From a virus: a DNA stretch of 36,346 bases. How positions within the stretch are numbered: the first letter of the stretch is position 1; each line of letters starts with the position of its first letter. The notes under the pieces were generated by a model, which was given only the letters and a program-made list of their open reading frames with translations, made no database searches and was not told the DNA's origin. The position numbers and the translations under genes are program-made. Location of the stretch: positions 1-36,346 of IMG/VR virus record IMGVR_UViG_3300037551_000025; one strand, written 5' to 3'. Of this stretch, positions 17,121 to 23,878 are shown in pieces.

Positions 17121-17825
17121 TCACGGCGTCCACCGCCTGAACCCGAGCGCCCACACCCACGGGTTCTCGGCCCACGACCCCGGGCCGTTGATGGCTCCCC
17201 AGATGAGCCTGTAGCAGTCTCGGGGTGTCCAGTCGCCCGTGTTCGCCGGGGCGCCGGGGTAGCCCGCCCGCCGGCATCCGTCGACGGAGGCGTGGCCTTT
17301 CAACAGCGCCTGGCTCGCGGTCAGAGAGTCCGCGCCCTCAGCCACAGCGTCGGCCTCGCTGATGGCCTGGACCCGCTCGACTCGCACCGACGTCAGCTCC
17401 AGCGTGATGCGCGAGAGTGCGCGAGGCATGAAGATCGACGGCGTCCATCGCATCTCTGCGACCGGCGATCCGTCGCTGCGCCTCGGTGGGTCGCCATCGG
17501 CGCGATACACCGTGCGGATGCCGTTCCCTGTGAGTCGACCGAAGGTCTCGCGCCCCCAGAGCCTGTCACCCGGCCCGCCGAAGGGGCTCCGCTCTGTGCG
17601 GCCGTCTGCGGTGCAGTCCCAGCCTCCGCAAGCCGTCTCATAGGAGTCGACCTGCTCACAGAGGTATCGGACACACTTTGGCCGGTGCACGACTCTGCGG
17701 GCGCCCCACCAAAACGGCTGAGCGACGTCCTCGACGGTGCCATTCACGAGTCGCCGCGTCTGGGTCTTGGTGCCGGCGAGGAGGGCGCGAACCATCGGCG
17801 CCGAGAACAGAATGGGGCGCTCCAT
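17121..17825 (-). CDS. ASCH-domain protein (234 aa)
   Basis: The start MERPILFSAPMVRALLAGTK, followed by TQTRRLV, matches the signature of phage ASCH-domain proteins (P(I/L)LF...MVxAxLxGxKTQTRR). A GDRLWGRETF motif near residues 100-110 and a C-terminal ENPWVWALGFRR segment also fit. ASCH domains have a PUA-like fold and are thought to bind RNA or modified nucleotides; the role in phages is not settled. ATG 17825 overlaps the upstream stop (TGATG). Six Cys/His residues in residues 55-85 may bind a metal. Confidence 0.85.
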   Translation of the reverse strand: MERPILFSAPMVRALLAGTKTQTRRLVNGTVEDVAQPFWWGARRVVHRPKCVRYLCEQVDSYETACGGWDCTADGRTERSPFGGPGDRLWGRETFGRLTGNGIRTVYRADGDPPRRSDGSPVAEMRWTPSIFMPRALSRITLELTSVRVERVQAISEADAVAEGADSLTASQALLKGHASVDGCRRAGYPGAPANTGDWTPRDCYRLIWGAINGPGSWAENPWVWALGFRRWTP

Positions 17826-18235
17826 CACCCACCACATTTCGCCTTGGCCAGGGCATCGAGAGCTCGGCACTGGTCGCACCAGGACTCGGCCGGCTCGTTG
17901 CGGTCGGCGCAGCCGTCACCCGCGACGATCAACCCGCAATCCAGCCCCAGCCTTTCCAACGCCGCGACCAGCTCGGCCTTCTCGTTCGTCAGCCTCTCGA
18001 CGTCGGCCTGGGCGGCCTCGGCAAGGTCCTTCCACACGGCTGCACGGGCGCTGGCTTTGACGGCTCCGTCGTGCTCGGCCTCGACCTCTCGCCACGCCTC
18101 AGTGGCGTCGGCTTCGGCCTCATCGAGCGCCCGGGTGGTGGCGAGGAGGATTTCCACGTCGACCATCAGGCCTGACGCCTTGTCGCGCGACAGATGCTCG
18201 ACTACGGCAGTCGTCAGCGGCTTCGCGTAGCTCAC
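17825..18235 (-). CDS. Helical protein with C-terminal CxxC (136 aa)
   Basis: GTG 18235 overlaps the stop of the preceding 34-codon gene (GTGA). Residues about 25-100 are one Ala/Glu-rich helix predicted to be a coiled coil (ALDEAEADATEAWREVEAEH, VERLTNEKAELVAALERLG), followed by a Cys-rich end (CADRNEPAESWCDQC). This layout is frequent in small phage early proteins of unknown role. Confidence 0.72.
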   Translation of the reverse strand: MSYAKPLTTAVVEHLSRDKASGLMVDVEILLATTRALDEAEADATEAWREVEAEHDGAVKASARAAVWKDLAEAAQADVERLTNEKAELVAALERLGLDCGLIVAGDGCADRNEPAESWCDQCRALDALAKAKCGG

Positions 18236-18336
18236 GACCACCTCCAGCCGGCCGCGGCGAGGAGCGCGCGGGCGCGCTCGATCGGCGTTTGCTCGGGTGA
18301 TGAGGCCGCCTTCAGCTTCTGCTTCACATCGCTCAT
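18232..18336 (-). CDS. Very small protein with strong ribosome-binding site (34 aa)
   Basis: ATG 18336 lies behind a strong AAAGGAG site and the stop overlaps the next start as GTGA. The peptide is basic at its N-terminus (MSDVKQKLKAASSPEQ) and ends in a Trp-rich stretch (AGWRWS). It is the first gene after the terminator and tRNA-like structure, so it probably leads the packaging/structural transcript. Confidence 0.65.
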   Translation of the reverse strand: MSDVKQKLKAASSPEQTPIERARALLAAAGWRWS

Positions 18337-18360
18337 TTCCGGCTCCTTTGCGTCGGTGAA

Positions 18361-18421
18361 TGGAGGCGGCCGGACTCGAACCGGCCCCCGGCACCGACTT
18401 CACCGGGTCCACCAGGCCTCC
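18361..18421 (-). tRNA. tRNA-like structure lacking a D-arm (61 nt), identity uncertain
   Basis: Acceptor strands GGAGGC/GCCTCC pair fully (one C-C mismatch at position 7/66), the T-arm is canonical (GCCGG, loop TTCGAGT, CCGGC) and the discriminator base is A. Between them only about 33 bases remain, with no room for a D-arm. The best anticodon loop is GTGAAGT on a weak 3-bp stem, which would read GAA (Phe). It could be a degenerate tRNA, a tRNA mimic, or an attP-like copy of a host tRNA 3' end; no integrase is visible. Confidence 0.4.
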
Positions 18422-18422
18422 A

Positions 18423-18464
18423 AAAACAGCACGCTCGCGAGGAGGGGGGACCTGCGAGCGTGCT
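18423..18464 (-). terminator. Rho-independent terminator (leftward)
   Basis: Arms 18454-18464 and 18428-18438 form a perfect 11-bp stem (AGCACGCTCGC / GCGAGCGTGCT) around a 15-base loop, followed on the minus strand by GTTTTT (18423-18428). It would end the leftward early transcript just before the tRNA-like structure and the packaging/structural genes. Read-through or an unseen promoter would be needed for the genes beyond. Confidence 0.75.
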
Positions 18465-18532
18465 GCCGTGCTGCGACTGCTCCGTGGGTTCGCCCCGATG
18501 AGAGGCGGTTTCCCACCCACGGTGGGGAGAAC

Positions 18533-19018
18533 TCATGCGGCCGGTGGCGTTGGCTTCGGGTCTGGCACCGGCTCCTCGGCCGGCTCCTGTTGCGGACGCG
18601 GCGCCGCCTTCGCGCCGGCCTGGGTGCGAGTCATCTGCATGCGGATCGGCTTCTTTCGAGGCAGGTGGACCTCGACCGTAGTCGACTTCGCGATGTCCGG
18701 CGACCCGCGCACGCGGATGGCCGTCGACTGCTCTCCCGTGAATGAGTCGGAGAACGGAGCCGGGAACAGCGTCACACGCTTGCCGAGCCACTGGTCAGTC
18801 TCGCGCCCCCACATGCCCTTGAGGCACTCAGAGTTGGTCCGATTCAACACCCAGAGCTTCGGCGTCTCCGCAAAGCCGACGATGCCCTTGGCCTTGGTGC
18901 CGCCACCATCGACCGCCAGCTCCTCGAGCTTGATGCTCGCGATGGTGAGCGTAACGTCTCGGCCCTTGAATTCGGCTGACTTCAGAAATCGACTCGGAAA
19001 CAGCAGGGAAACGTCCAT
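18533..19018 (-). CDS. Conserved phage protein accompanying the RecE/Cas4-like nuclease (161 aa)
   Basis: It contains the pattern FKGRDVTLTIASIKLEEL, then LNRTNSECLKGMWG, then WLGKRVTLFPAPF and AIRVRGSPDI. I recognise this as a recurring small phage protein found beside PDDEXK exonucleases, with a beta-rich core and a Pro-rich disordered C-terminus. The exact role is unknown; a ssDNA-binding or recombination helper role is a guess from context. ATG 19018 lies within a GGAGG site at the nuclease gene end. Confidence 0.75.
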   Translation of the reverse strand: MDVSLLFPSRFLKSAEFKGRDVTLTIASIKLEELAVDGGGTKAKGIVGFAETPKLWVLNRTNSECLKGMWGRETDQWLGKRVTLFPAPFSDSFTGEQSTAIRVRGSPDIAKSTTVEVHLPRKKPIRMQMTRTQAGAKAAPRPQQEPAEEPVPDPKPTPPAA

Positions 19019-19020
19019 GG

Positions 19021-19902
19021 TCAGTCCTCCAGAAACTTGAGGTCGGGGTCAACGGTGTCTTCGGCGTCGTCAAGCGGTCGGGCCCATCGCGGGAGCTGCA
19101 ACGGCATCTCGGTGGCAGCGTAGCCAGGCCAGAAGTTGTCGCGCTGGCACACGTGCAGCAGGTCGAGCAACTCTCGGTACCGGGCCCGACCGAGGTTGAG
19201 CGTCTCCTCGTCGGCTCGGTACACCTGCACCACGTGCGGCGCCGCGACCTCCACCACCACCCAGGCCCACGGCAGCTCCCGGCCCGTCATCTCTCGGTAG
19301 CCGTCGACGTACCATGCCGCCTGCACGTGGTACTCGAGCCGGATGACCTCGCGGGCAAACCCAGTGGGCGAGCCGTCTCGAGCCGTCTTGAGGTCGACGA
19401 TTCCCTCGGGGCCGACGGCGTCTAGCCGTCCCTTGCACGCCACCTCGTAGCCCTCGAGCCCGTTGACCTCGGGCCGTCGGTGCGTCCACTGAATCGTCTG
19501 CTCAGTGAGGCACCCGGTGAGGTAGCGCGCGGCCGGCTGGTGCGCCCTCACCGCTAGAGCCAGCGTCTGCGCCAGCTCAGCTTCACCGCGCTTGAGCACC
19601 TCGACGCTCGCCGACAGCATGCGTGCCTCGAACTCCTCCCAATCCTTTCCTCGGCGCGGATGTGGCCAGACCGAGTACCGAGCCGCGAACGTCTCAGGCT
19701 CCAGCGTCGCCACGTGCGTCGCCCGGCCGCGCTTGAGAGTCGCCGTGTCTGGTCGCCCATTCGTCGTCGCGTGGAGGTAGTGGGCCGGAGACTTCGAGAG
19801 CCATTTGAGCGTGCTCCAGTTGAGCGCCGGAATCTCGATGTAGTCCTCGAACGTCTCGGGCGGCACGTAGAGGAGTCGCTTCTTGGGTCGCTCAGTCAGC
19901 AC
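19021..19902 (-). CDS. PD-(D/E)XK exonuclease, RecE/DUF3799-like (293 aa)
   Basis: The N-terminal SxLKWLSKSPAHYLHA motif and GRATHVATLEPETF (about residues 59-72) are signatures of the RecE C-terminal/DUF3799 family. Catalytic elements are KGRLDAV (D161), GIVDLKTA (D170, K172) and YHVQAAWYVDGY (Q194, Y198), the order expected for PD-(D/E)XK exonucleases of the RecB/Cas4 type. It probably resects DNA ends for recombination or replication. GTG 19902 is chosen for its GAGGTGG site; GTG 19908 is possible. It overlaps the upstream gene by 11 bases. Confidence 0.82.
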   Translation of the reverse strand: MLTERPKKRLLYVPPETFEDYIEIPALNWSTLKWLSKSPAHYLHATTNGRPDTATLKRGRATHVATLEPETFAARYSVWPHPRRGKDWEEFEARMLSASVEVLKRGEAELAQTLALAVRAHQPAARYLTGCLTEQTIQWTHRRPEVNGLEGYEVACKGRLDAVGPEGIVDLKTARDGSPTGFAREVIRLEYHVQAAWYVDGYREMTGRELPWAWVVVEVAAPHVVQVYRADEETLNLGRARYRELLDLLHVCQRDNFWPGYAATEMPLQLPRWARPLDDAEDTVDPDLKFLED

Positions 19903-20155
19903 GGCCACCTCGTGCGGAGTCGAGCAGTGTTGACCTCGAGACGTTGCCGAGGTGCTGGGGCTCCTGGTGTGCATCGAGGCCATCGGCGATAGCGCGCGAG
20001 TAGAAGGCGACGTCGTCGTGGAACTCTCCATCTCCGTCGATGGCGAGCGAACGCGCCACATGTAGCGCCACCACCGTCAGCGCCAGGTCTCTCTCGAGGT
20101 CCGTGGCCGGGTGCCGCAGCGTGCGCAGCGCCTTCACCGCTTCGTCGACTGTCAT
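19892..20155 (-). CDS. Hypothetical helical protein (87 aa)
   Basis: ATG 20155 overlaps the upstream stop (ATGA). MTVDEAVKALRTLRHPATDL leads into further helices (LALTVVALHVARSLAID), then a polar C-terminus. It is not recognised. It sits between a zinc-ribbon-like gene and the nuclease in the early unit. Confidence 0.68.
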   Translation of the reverse strand: MTVDEAVKALRTLRHPATDLERDLALTVVALHVARSLAIDGDGEFHDDVAFYSRAIADGLDAHQEPQHLGNVSRSTLLDSARGGRAD

Positions 20156-20307
20156 CGTCGTGCCCTCTCGCTGATTCGAACGCCGTCGTGGAACCGCTTG
20201 CCAGCCACCAACTGACCGCACCGATGGCAGCTGTAGAAAATAGCCGTCGCCTCCATCCCAGGCGCCCAGTGCCGGTGCCCGAGGAGCCAGCAAATCAGTC
20301 TTCGCAT
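20152..20307 (-). CDS. Small zinc-ribbon-like protein, DUF1660-like (51 aa)
   Basis: MRRLICWLLGHRHWAP with a later YSCHRCG matches the compact C-LLGH ... CxxCG pattern of DUF1660-type prophage proteins, in which two His/Cys pairs bind zinc. ATG 20307 has GAGG five bases upstream and overlaps the previous gene by 13 bases. Function is unknown for the family. Confidence 0.72.
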   Translation of the reverse strand: MRRLICWLLGHRHWAPGMEATAIFYSCHRCGQLVAGKRFHDGVRISERARR

Positions 20308-20630
20308 CGTGCCTCCCATGCCTCTCGTGCCCTCTCGCACGCCAGCTCGTCGGCATCCTCGTCTCGGTACCACTCGTCCACGTCGGCGCACTCCTCGACC
20401 TGACGCACAGCGAGGCGGGCCTCGTCCTCGGTGAGTGTCCACGGCACGTCGCCCTGCCACGTCGCCGTCGAGACCGCGCTGTCCTCCACCAGCACCTCGA
20501 GCTCGTAGGTCTCGTAGCCCTCGTCGCACGCGCAGACGAGCGGGAGGTGGCGCTCCACCTCGAGCCGCGTCTCTCCGGTGGACAGCGCGGGCTCCGGCAG
20601 CGTCGTCAGGTAGCGGTCGAGGTCGGTCAC
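20295..20630 (-). CDS. Acidic hypothetical protein (111 aa)
   Basis: GTG 20630 overlaps the upstream stop (GTGA). The sequence VTDLDRYLTTLPEPALSTGE leads to a beta segment (RLEVERHLPLVCACDEGYET), and the C-terminal third is strongly acidic (EECADVDEWYRDEDADELAC). No recognised family. Strong acidity in a small phage early protein can indicate a DNA mimic or an inhibitor of a host DNA-binding protein, but this is conjecture. Confidence 0.68.
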   Translation of the reverse strand: MTDLDRYLTTLPEPALSTGETRLEVERHLPLVCACDEGYETYELEVLVEDSAVSTATWQGDVPWTLTEDEARLAVRQVEECADVDEWYRDEDADELACERAREAWEARCED

Positions 20631-21367
20631 GGCGCCTCCCAGTCGGCTGGTCGAGGGCACACGTGCGCGTAACCTGACTCGAGCAGCGCCACCGGGTTGC
20701 GGATTTGGGCTCGGTGAATCGGACTCGGCCGCTTGAGACACACGGTGAATTTCCAGCCCTCGGGCGGCGCGTCCTGCACGTCCGACAACATCGTCTGGTA
20801 CTCACCCCGGAGCGGAGTCGTCGAATGGACGGCCTCGTACTCGAGCGGGTCGGAGTCGCCGACTGCGTGACGGAGCCAGGCGACTCGGAGGACTGCTACG
20901 GACTCAGACGACGGGGCGGTGTAGATGTATAGACCTGGGCGCACGGTGAGACCTCGGGTGGAGATTGTGTTGGGTGTGGCGTCGGCGTCGGCGTCGGCGT
21001 GGGCGAAGGCGTAGGCGTAGGCGTCGGCGTCGGCGTAGGCGTCGGCGTCGGCGTAGGCGTAGGCGTCGGCGTAGGCGTAGGCGTCGGCGTCGGCGTAGGC
21101 GTCGGCGAAGGCGTAGGCGAAGGCGTAGGCGTAGGCGTCGGCGTCGGCGTAGGCGTCGGCGAAGGCGTAGGCGTCGGCGAAGGCGTAGGCGTCGGCGTCG
21201 ACGTAGGCGTGGGCGTGGGCGTGGGCGTGGGCGTCGGCGTCGGCGTAGGCGTGGGCGTGGGCGTGGGCGTCGTCGGATGGCCGGCCCCACCACCAATCAT
21301 CCGGCCCGCGCTCAGCCGACTCGTCTCGAGCTACCTCGAGTCCCTCACGACAGGCCTGGAGACTCAC
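20627..21367 (-). CDS. Protein with an Ala-X dipeptide repeat linker (246 aa)
   Basis: GTG 21367 overlaps the stop of a 20-codon gene (GTGA), fixing this frame over the two alternatives through the repeat. Residues 1-33 form a short polar/aromatic head (with GPDDWWWGRPS), residues 34-130 are about 48 Ala-X pairs where X is His, Tyr, Asp or Phe, and residues 131-246 look like a folded domain (TVRPGLYIYTAPSS, WKFTVCLKRPSPIHRAQIRN). The repeat is encoded by near-identical hexanucleotides. I do not recognise either flanking part. Silk-like or disordered-linker behaviour is possible for the repeat. Confidence 0.72.
   Translation of the reverse strand: MSLQACREGLEVARDESAERGPDDWWWGRPSDDAHAHAHAYADADAHAHAHAHAYVDADAYAFADAYAFADAYADADAYAYAFAYAFADAYADADAYAYADAYAYADADAYADADAYAYAFAHADADADATPNTISTRGLTVRPGLYIYTAPSSESVAVLRVAWLRHAVGDSDPLEYEAVHSTTPLRGEYQTMLSDVQDAPPEGWKFTVCLKRPSPIHRAQIRNPVALLESGYAHVCPRPADWEAP
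20981..21268. repeat. Hexanucleotide microsatellite, about 48 units
   Basis: On the plus strand the unit is GGCGTN-type (GGCGTA, GGCGTC, GGCGTG, GGCGAA). Read on the minus strand it is GCC followed by TAC, GAC, CAC or TTC. Only the codon after GCC varies. A unit of six keeps every reading frame when the copy number changes, so it can vary protein length but not switch the gene off. It is a likely site of slippage and of assembly error. Confidence 0.95.
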
Positions 21368-21426
21368 GGCGTCACCACGTCATCCAGAGCCGACTCGACG
21401 TGCTCAGACCCGTCGTCCGTGCTCAT
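21364..21426 (-). CDS. Micro-ORF (20 aa), coupled on both sides
   Basis: ATG 21426 overlaps the upstream stop (ATGA) and the stop overlaps the next start (GTGA). The acidic peptide is MSTDDGSEHVESALDDVVTP. Without it, the repeat-protein gene after it would lose its coupling to the upstream gene. It may be a translated coupling leader rather than a functional protein. Confidence 0.5.
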   Translation of the reverse strand: MSTDDGSEHVESALDDVVTP

Positions 21427-21812
21427 CGGAGCGCCTCGTGCGCGAACTGCTGCAGCCTGTCTCTGCGAGCCTGTGCCGCGGCGGCCCTGTCCTCCACCAG
21501 CAGTACCTGCGAGTCGGTAATGCCAGTGGCCGTCAGGGCAGCTCGGGCGTGACGCGTCTCCTCGTCACACCGGTCCACCTCGGCCCCGAGACACCCAGCG
21601 TAGTTCGTGCGCGCATAAAAGAGCATCTCCGAGTACATCTTGATGCCCTCCTCGGCCCGGCGCGACGGCATAAGCGCCGTGGCGGTGACCATGTGTGGCT
21701 CAGCTGCCTCGAGCGCCACGACGAGCCGGTGGGCTGGGAGGCAGAGCGGAGCGTTGGCGTAGAGCCACGTCTCCGTCCGGGACGCCAGGGGGCCGACGTT
21801 CGCGGCGCTCAT
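21423..21812 (-). CDS. Helical hypothetical protein (129 aa)
   Basis: ATG 21812 overlaps the stop of the 33-codon gene (ATGA). The N-terminal half has hydrophobic helices (LCLPAHRLVVALEAAEPHMV, IKMYSEMLFYARTNYAGCLG), and the C-terminal half is a charged coiled coil (VDRCDEETRHARAALTATG, AAAAQARRDRLQQFAHEALR). No family is recognised. Confidence 0.7.
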   Translation of the reverse strand: MSAANVGPLASRTETWLYANAPLCLPAHRLVVALEAAEPHMVTATALMPSRRAEEGIKMYSEMLFYARTNYAGCLGAEVDRCDEETRHARAALTATGITDSQVLLVEDRAAAAQARRDRLQQFAHEALR

Positions 21813-21910
21813 CGCCGCACCCGGCCAGCCGAGTCGACCACGTGCACAGCGCCGCCCTCCACAGCCGCCGTCAGTCTCCTCAGATCCTCGCACCGCTCGT
21901 TGTCGCTCAT
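21809..21910 (-). CDS. Very small protein directly after the tRNA (33 aa)
   Basis: ATG 21910 has a strong GGAGGAG site that begins two bases beyond the tRNA 3' end, and the stop overlaps the next start (ATGA). Peptide start MSDNERCEDLRRLTAAVEGG. The strong initiation signal makes it the translational entry point after tRNA processing. No recognised family. Confidence 0.6.
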   Translation of the reverse strand: MSDNERCEDLRRLTAAVEGGAVHVVDSAGRVRR

Positions 21911-21925
21911 GTTCGTCTCCTCCTG

Positions 21926-21999
21926 TACTCCGGGCGGGGCTCGAACCCGCGACCCCCAGCTTAGAAGGCTGGTGCTCTATCCAACTGAGCTACCGGAGC
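21926..21999 (-). tRNA. tRNA-Arg (anticodon TCT)
   Basis: A complete 74-nt cloverleaf: acceptor GCTCCGG/CCGGAGT (first pair G-U), D-arm GCTC/GAGC, anticodon stem CCAGC/GCTGG with loop CTTCTAA, T-arm GCGGG/CCCGC with loop TTCGAGC, discriminator A. The CCA end is not encoded. It reads AGA/AGG, usually rare in GC-rich hosts. It lies inside the leftward polycistronic unit, 6 bases after one gene and 15 bases before the next, so it must be released by RNase processing. Confidence 0.95.
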
Positions 22000-22005
22000 G
22001 AACTG

Positions 22006-22260
22006 CTACTGCTCGGTGGCGAGTCGGCGGGCTTCCTTAAGCCACGCTGCGTTGTACTCGTCGCAAGCGGTCGAGAAGGCGTCGGTGCCGGCCTCGACGC
22101 CGAAGAACCTCGACGTCGCCGCGAGTCCCATCGCGGAGATCAGTGATTCGTCAGCGCCCAGCTGGCCTGGCTCAATTGCCGCCAGCAGCTCCTCGGCGGT
22201 ATTCTCGTTGGCGAAGGTCCGCGCGTCGACTACTCCGTGCTGCTGTGCTTTCGTTGTCAT
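22006..22260 (-). CDS. Hypothetical early protein (84 aa)
   Basis: ATG 22260 has an AGGAGAG site. The protein is acidic and helical (RTFANENTAEELLAAIEPGQ, DAFSTACDEYNAAWLKEARR). No recognised motif. It immediately precedes the tRNA in the transcript. Confidence 0.7.
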   Translation of the reverse strand: MTTKAQQHGVVDARTFANENTAEELLAAIEPGQLGADESLISAMGLAATSRFFGVEAGTDAFSTACDEYNAAWLKEARRLATEQ

Positions 22261-22327
22261 GCGCTCTCCTGTTGCTTCAGTCGTGCCAGTCGTAACTTAA
22301 TATTTCTATTCACTTCGCCATCGACTA

Positions 22328-22357
22328 CCGCGCAGGCCCTGCGTTTCGCCTGCGCGG
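22328..22357 (-). promoter_or_regulatory. Stem-loop and AT-rich spacer after the Gly-Ser repeat gene
   Basis: CCGCGCAGGC and GCCTGCGCGG (22328-22337, 22348-22357) pair perfectly over 10 bp around a 10-base loop. It is followed on the minus strand by the only AT-rich patch nearby (about 22296-22315, containing AAATATTAAG), ahead of the next gene. A partial terminator plus an internal promoter would fit, but no U-run or clear -35 is present. Confidence 0.45.
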
Positions 22358-22372
22358 CGGCGCAAATGGTGC

Positions 22373-22788
<416 letters not shown>

Positions 22789-22792
<4 letters not shown>

Positions 22793-23109
22793 GACTGCTT
22801 CGCGTCCTCGATCGTCGCTCGCGCCTCCTGAGACGCCGGGAAAATATTGACGATCCCGGTGAGGTCCGTCACCCCAGGAGCCGGAGCTCCCACCCTCGAC
22901 TCTCCGGCCCTAGGCCCACAGAGCCCGTGCGCCGCGAGGCTGGTGATGCCTCCGCTCCTGCCGTACCACTGACACACGTGCCTGCACTCGCGCACGCCGA
23001 CCAGCAGCGTGCCGTCAGGCATCGGCGACATCGACACCACGATGCCGGCGTAGAGCCCGTAGGACTTGTTTGCGATGATTGCGTACGTCTCAGCCTTCTT
23101 GGTCGCCAT
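22789..23109 (-). CDS. Hypothetical early protein (106 aa)
   Basis: ATG 23109 has a GAGGGG site. MATKKAETYAIIANKSYGLY is followed by a beta-rich core (AGIVVSMSPMPDGTLLVGVR) with ECRHVCQWYGRSGG, a possible metal-binding C-x3-C/H cluster, and a helical end. No recognised family. Coupled to the Gly-Ser repeat gene by GTGA. Confidence 0.7.
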
Positions 23110-23168
23110 TTTTCGCCCCTCTCGCTGGTGGTCACCCCTCGGAGCGGCGAGCAGCGCCCCGAGGTGGG

Positions 23169-23186
23169 GCCCGACCGGAGTCGGGC
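23169..23186 (-). promoter_or_regulatory. 7-bp stem, 4-base loop hairpin between two early genes
   Basis: GCCCGAC (23169-23175) and GTCGGGC (23180-23186) form a perfect tetraloop hairpin after the first early gene. The same CGCCCGACTCCGGT string follows the matching rightward gene at about 29746-29758, so part of it belongs to the duplicated cassette. No U-run follows. Confidence 0.45.
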
Positions 23187-23197
23187 GGTGGCGCTGC

Positions 23198-23425
23198 CTA
23201 CGCCTTGATCGGCACCAGCTGGCCGGTGGTGGCTCGACCGCAGACCAAAACGATCCACTCCTCGTTGCCAGCCTCGTCGTAGTCGGAGACCTCGTAGGTT
23301 GCCTTTGGCTCGACGCTCGGGTCAGCTTGGTCGTCCGTGGGCAGATAGACGTTGCCTCCGTTGCAGCAGACATTAATGGCGGTTCCGTCTGTAATCCAGG
23401 TGTGCGTTGCGGTTGCGGTGGTCAT
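23198..23425 (-). CDS. First gene of the leftward early unit, unknown function (75 aa)
   Basis: ATG 23425 has a GGAG site in a leader shared with the rightward gene at 29517. The start MTTATATHTWITDGTAINVC resembles the other gene (MTTATTGHTLTI...) only for about nine residues. The rest is beta-rich and acidic (YEVSDYDEAGNEEWIVLVCG). It is the promoter-proximal gene and so probably among the most highly expressed early products. Function unknown. Confidence 0.75.
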   Translation of the reverse strand: MTTATATHTWITDGTAINVCCNGGNVYLPTDDQADPSVEPKATYEVSDYDEAGNEEWIVLVCGRATTGQLVPIKA

Positions 23426-23465
23426 TGTTGGCTCCGTTGTGTTGCGTTTAGATGAACACTCATAG

Positions 23466-23481
23466 AGCACCAACCGTGCCA
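23466..23481 (-). promoter_or_regulatory. Sigma-54-like promoter motif, leftward
   Basis: The minus-strand 16-mer TGGCACGGTTGGTGCT differs from the sigma-54 consensus TGGCACG-N4-TTGCW at one base (GTGCT for TTGCT) with correct GG/GC spacing, and lies 40 bases before the first early start. The same 16-mer occurs at 29460-29475 on the plus strand. The 11-mer ACGGTTGGTGC recurs 82 bases upstream (23549-23559), so a repressor or activator site is an alternative reading. Confidence 0.55.
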
Positions 23482-23621
23482 TAACCCAACCACGCGACAT
23501 CTCTAGACTTCGTCGAAACAAGCCGCGCATGTTCTGCATGACTTCTACGCACCAACCGTCAATCGCCAGCAAGTATCGAAGCTTGCGATGTCCGAAAACA
23601 CTACAGCCGACGCAATCTGAG

Positions 23622-23645
23622 ACGGTCTGGAAAAGTATAGACCGT
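23622..23645. promoter_or_regulatory. Candidate operator (7-bp inverted repeat)
   Basis: ACGGTCT (23622-23628) and AGACCGT (23639-23645) form a perfect inverted repeat with a 10-base AT-rich spacer that contains a TATAGA-like -10 element at its right edge (23636-23641). It lies about 40 bases ahead of the ribbon-helix-helix gene, the arrangement expected of an autoregulated repressor operator. Binding partner is inferred. Confidence 0.5.
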
Positions 23646-23683
23646 ACCTTGACGCCCGCGCTGTGCGGCGCTACCACTCTCTC

Positions 23684-23878
23684 ATGCGCGAAAAAACATC
23701 GGTCGTGTACGTGGAGGTCCCGAGGTCCCTGCGGAAACGGCTCGACAGGGAGGCCAAGTCGAGCGGTCGCACGCTGACGGCGGTCGTACAGGCCGCGCTG
23801 ATGTGCGACCTGTACGCACCGAGAACGAACCGAGAGCAGGCACAGCGCCGCCTGGACGACGGGGAGGAGCAGCTGTGA
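23684..23878 (+). CDS. Ribbon-helix-helix (Arc/CopG-type) DNA-binding protein (64 aa)
   Basis: The sequence VVYVEVPRSLRKRLDREAKS, then GRTLTAVVQAALMCDL, is a typical ribbon-helix-helix: a short strand, helix A, a G(R)T turn and helix B. Such proteins dimerise and bind inverted repeats. ATG 23684 is chosen; GTG 23663 would add seven residues. No clear Shine-Dalgarno site is present, so initiation may be near-leaderless. It heads the rightward replication unit and faces the leftward early promoter, so it is a good candidate for the early switch regulator. Confidence 0.78.
   Translation: MREKTSVVYVEVPRSLRKRLDREAKSSGRTLTAVVQAALMCDLYAPRTNREQAQRRLDDGEEQL

Noticed and set aside
18333-18536. 67-codon minus frame with an ATGA junction
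   Set aside because: It covers the terminator and tRNA-like structure; its GGRFESGRLH-type translation is the usual artefact of reading a tRNA 3' end.
20981-21268. CRISPR array
   Set aside because: Six-base units without spacers, inside a coding frame; no cas genes.
20965-21552. Plus-strand poly-Arg and Gly-Val frames, and minus-strand Thr-Pro and Arg frames across the microsatellite
   Set aside because: Every frame stays open through a stop-free hexanucleotide array; only the Ala-X frame connects coupled starts and plausible flanking domains.
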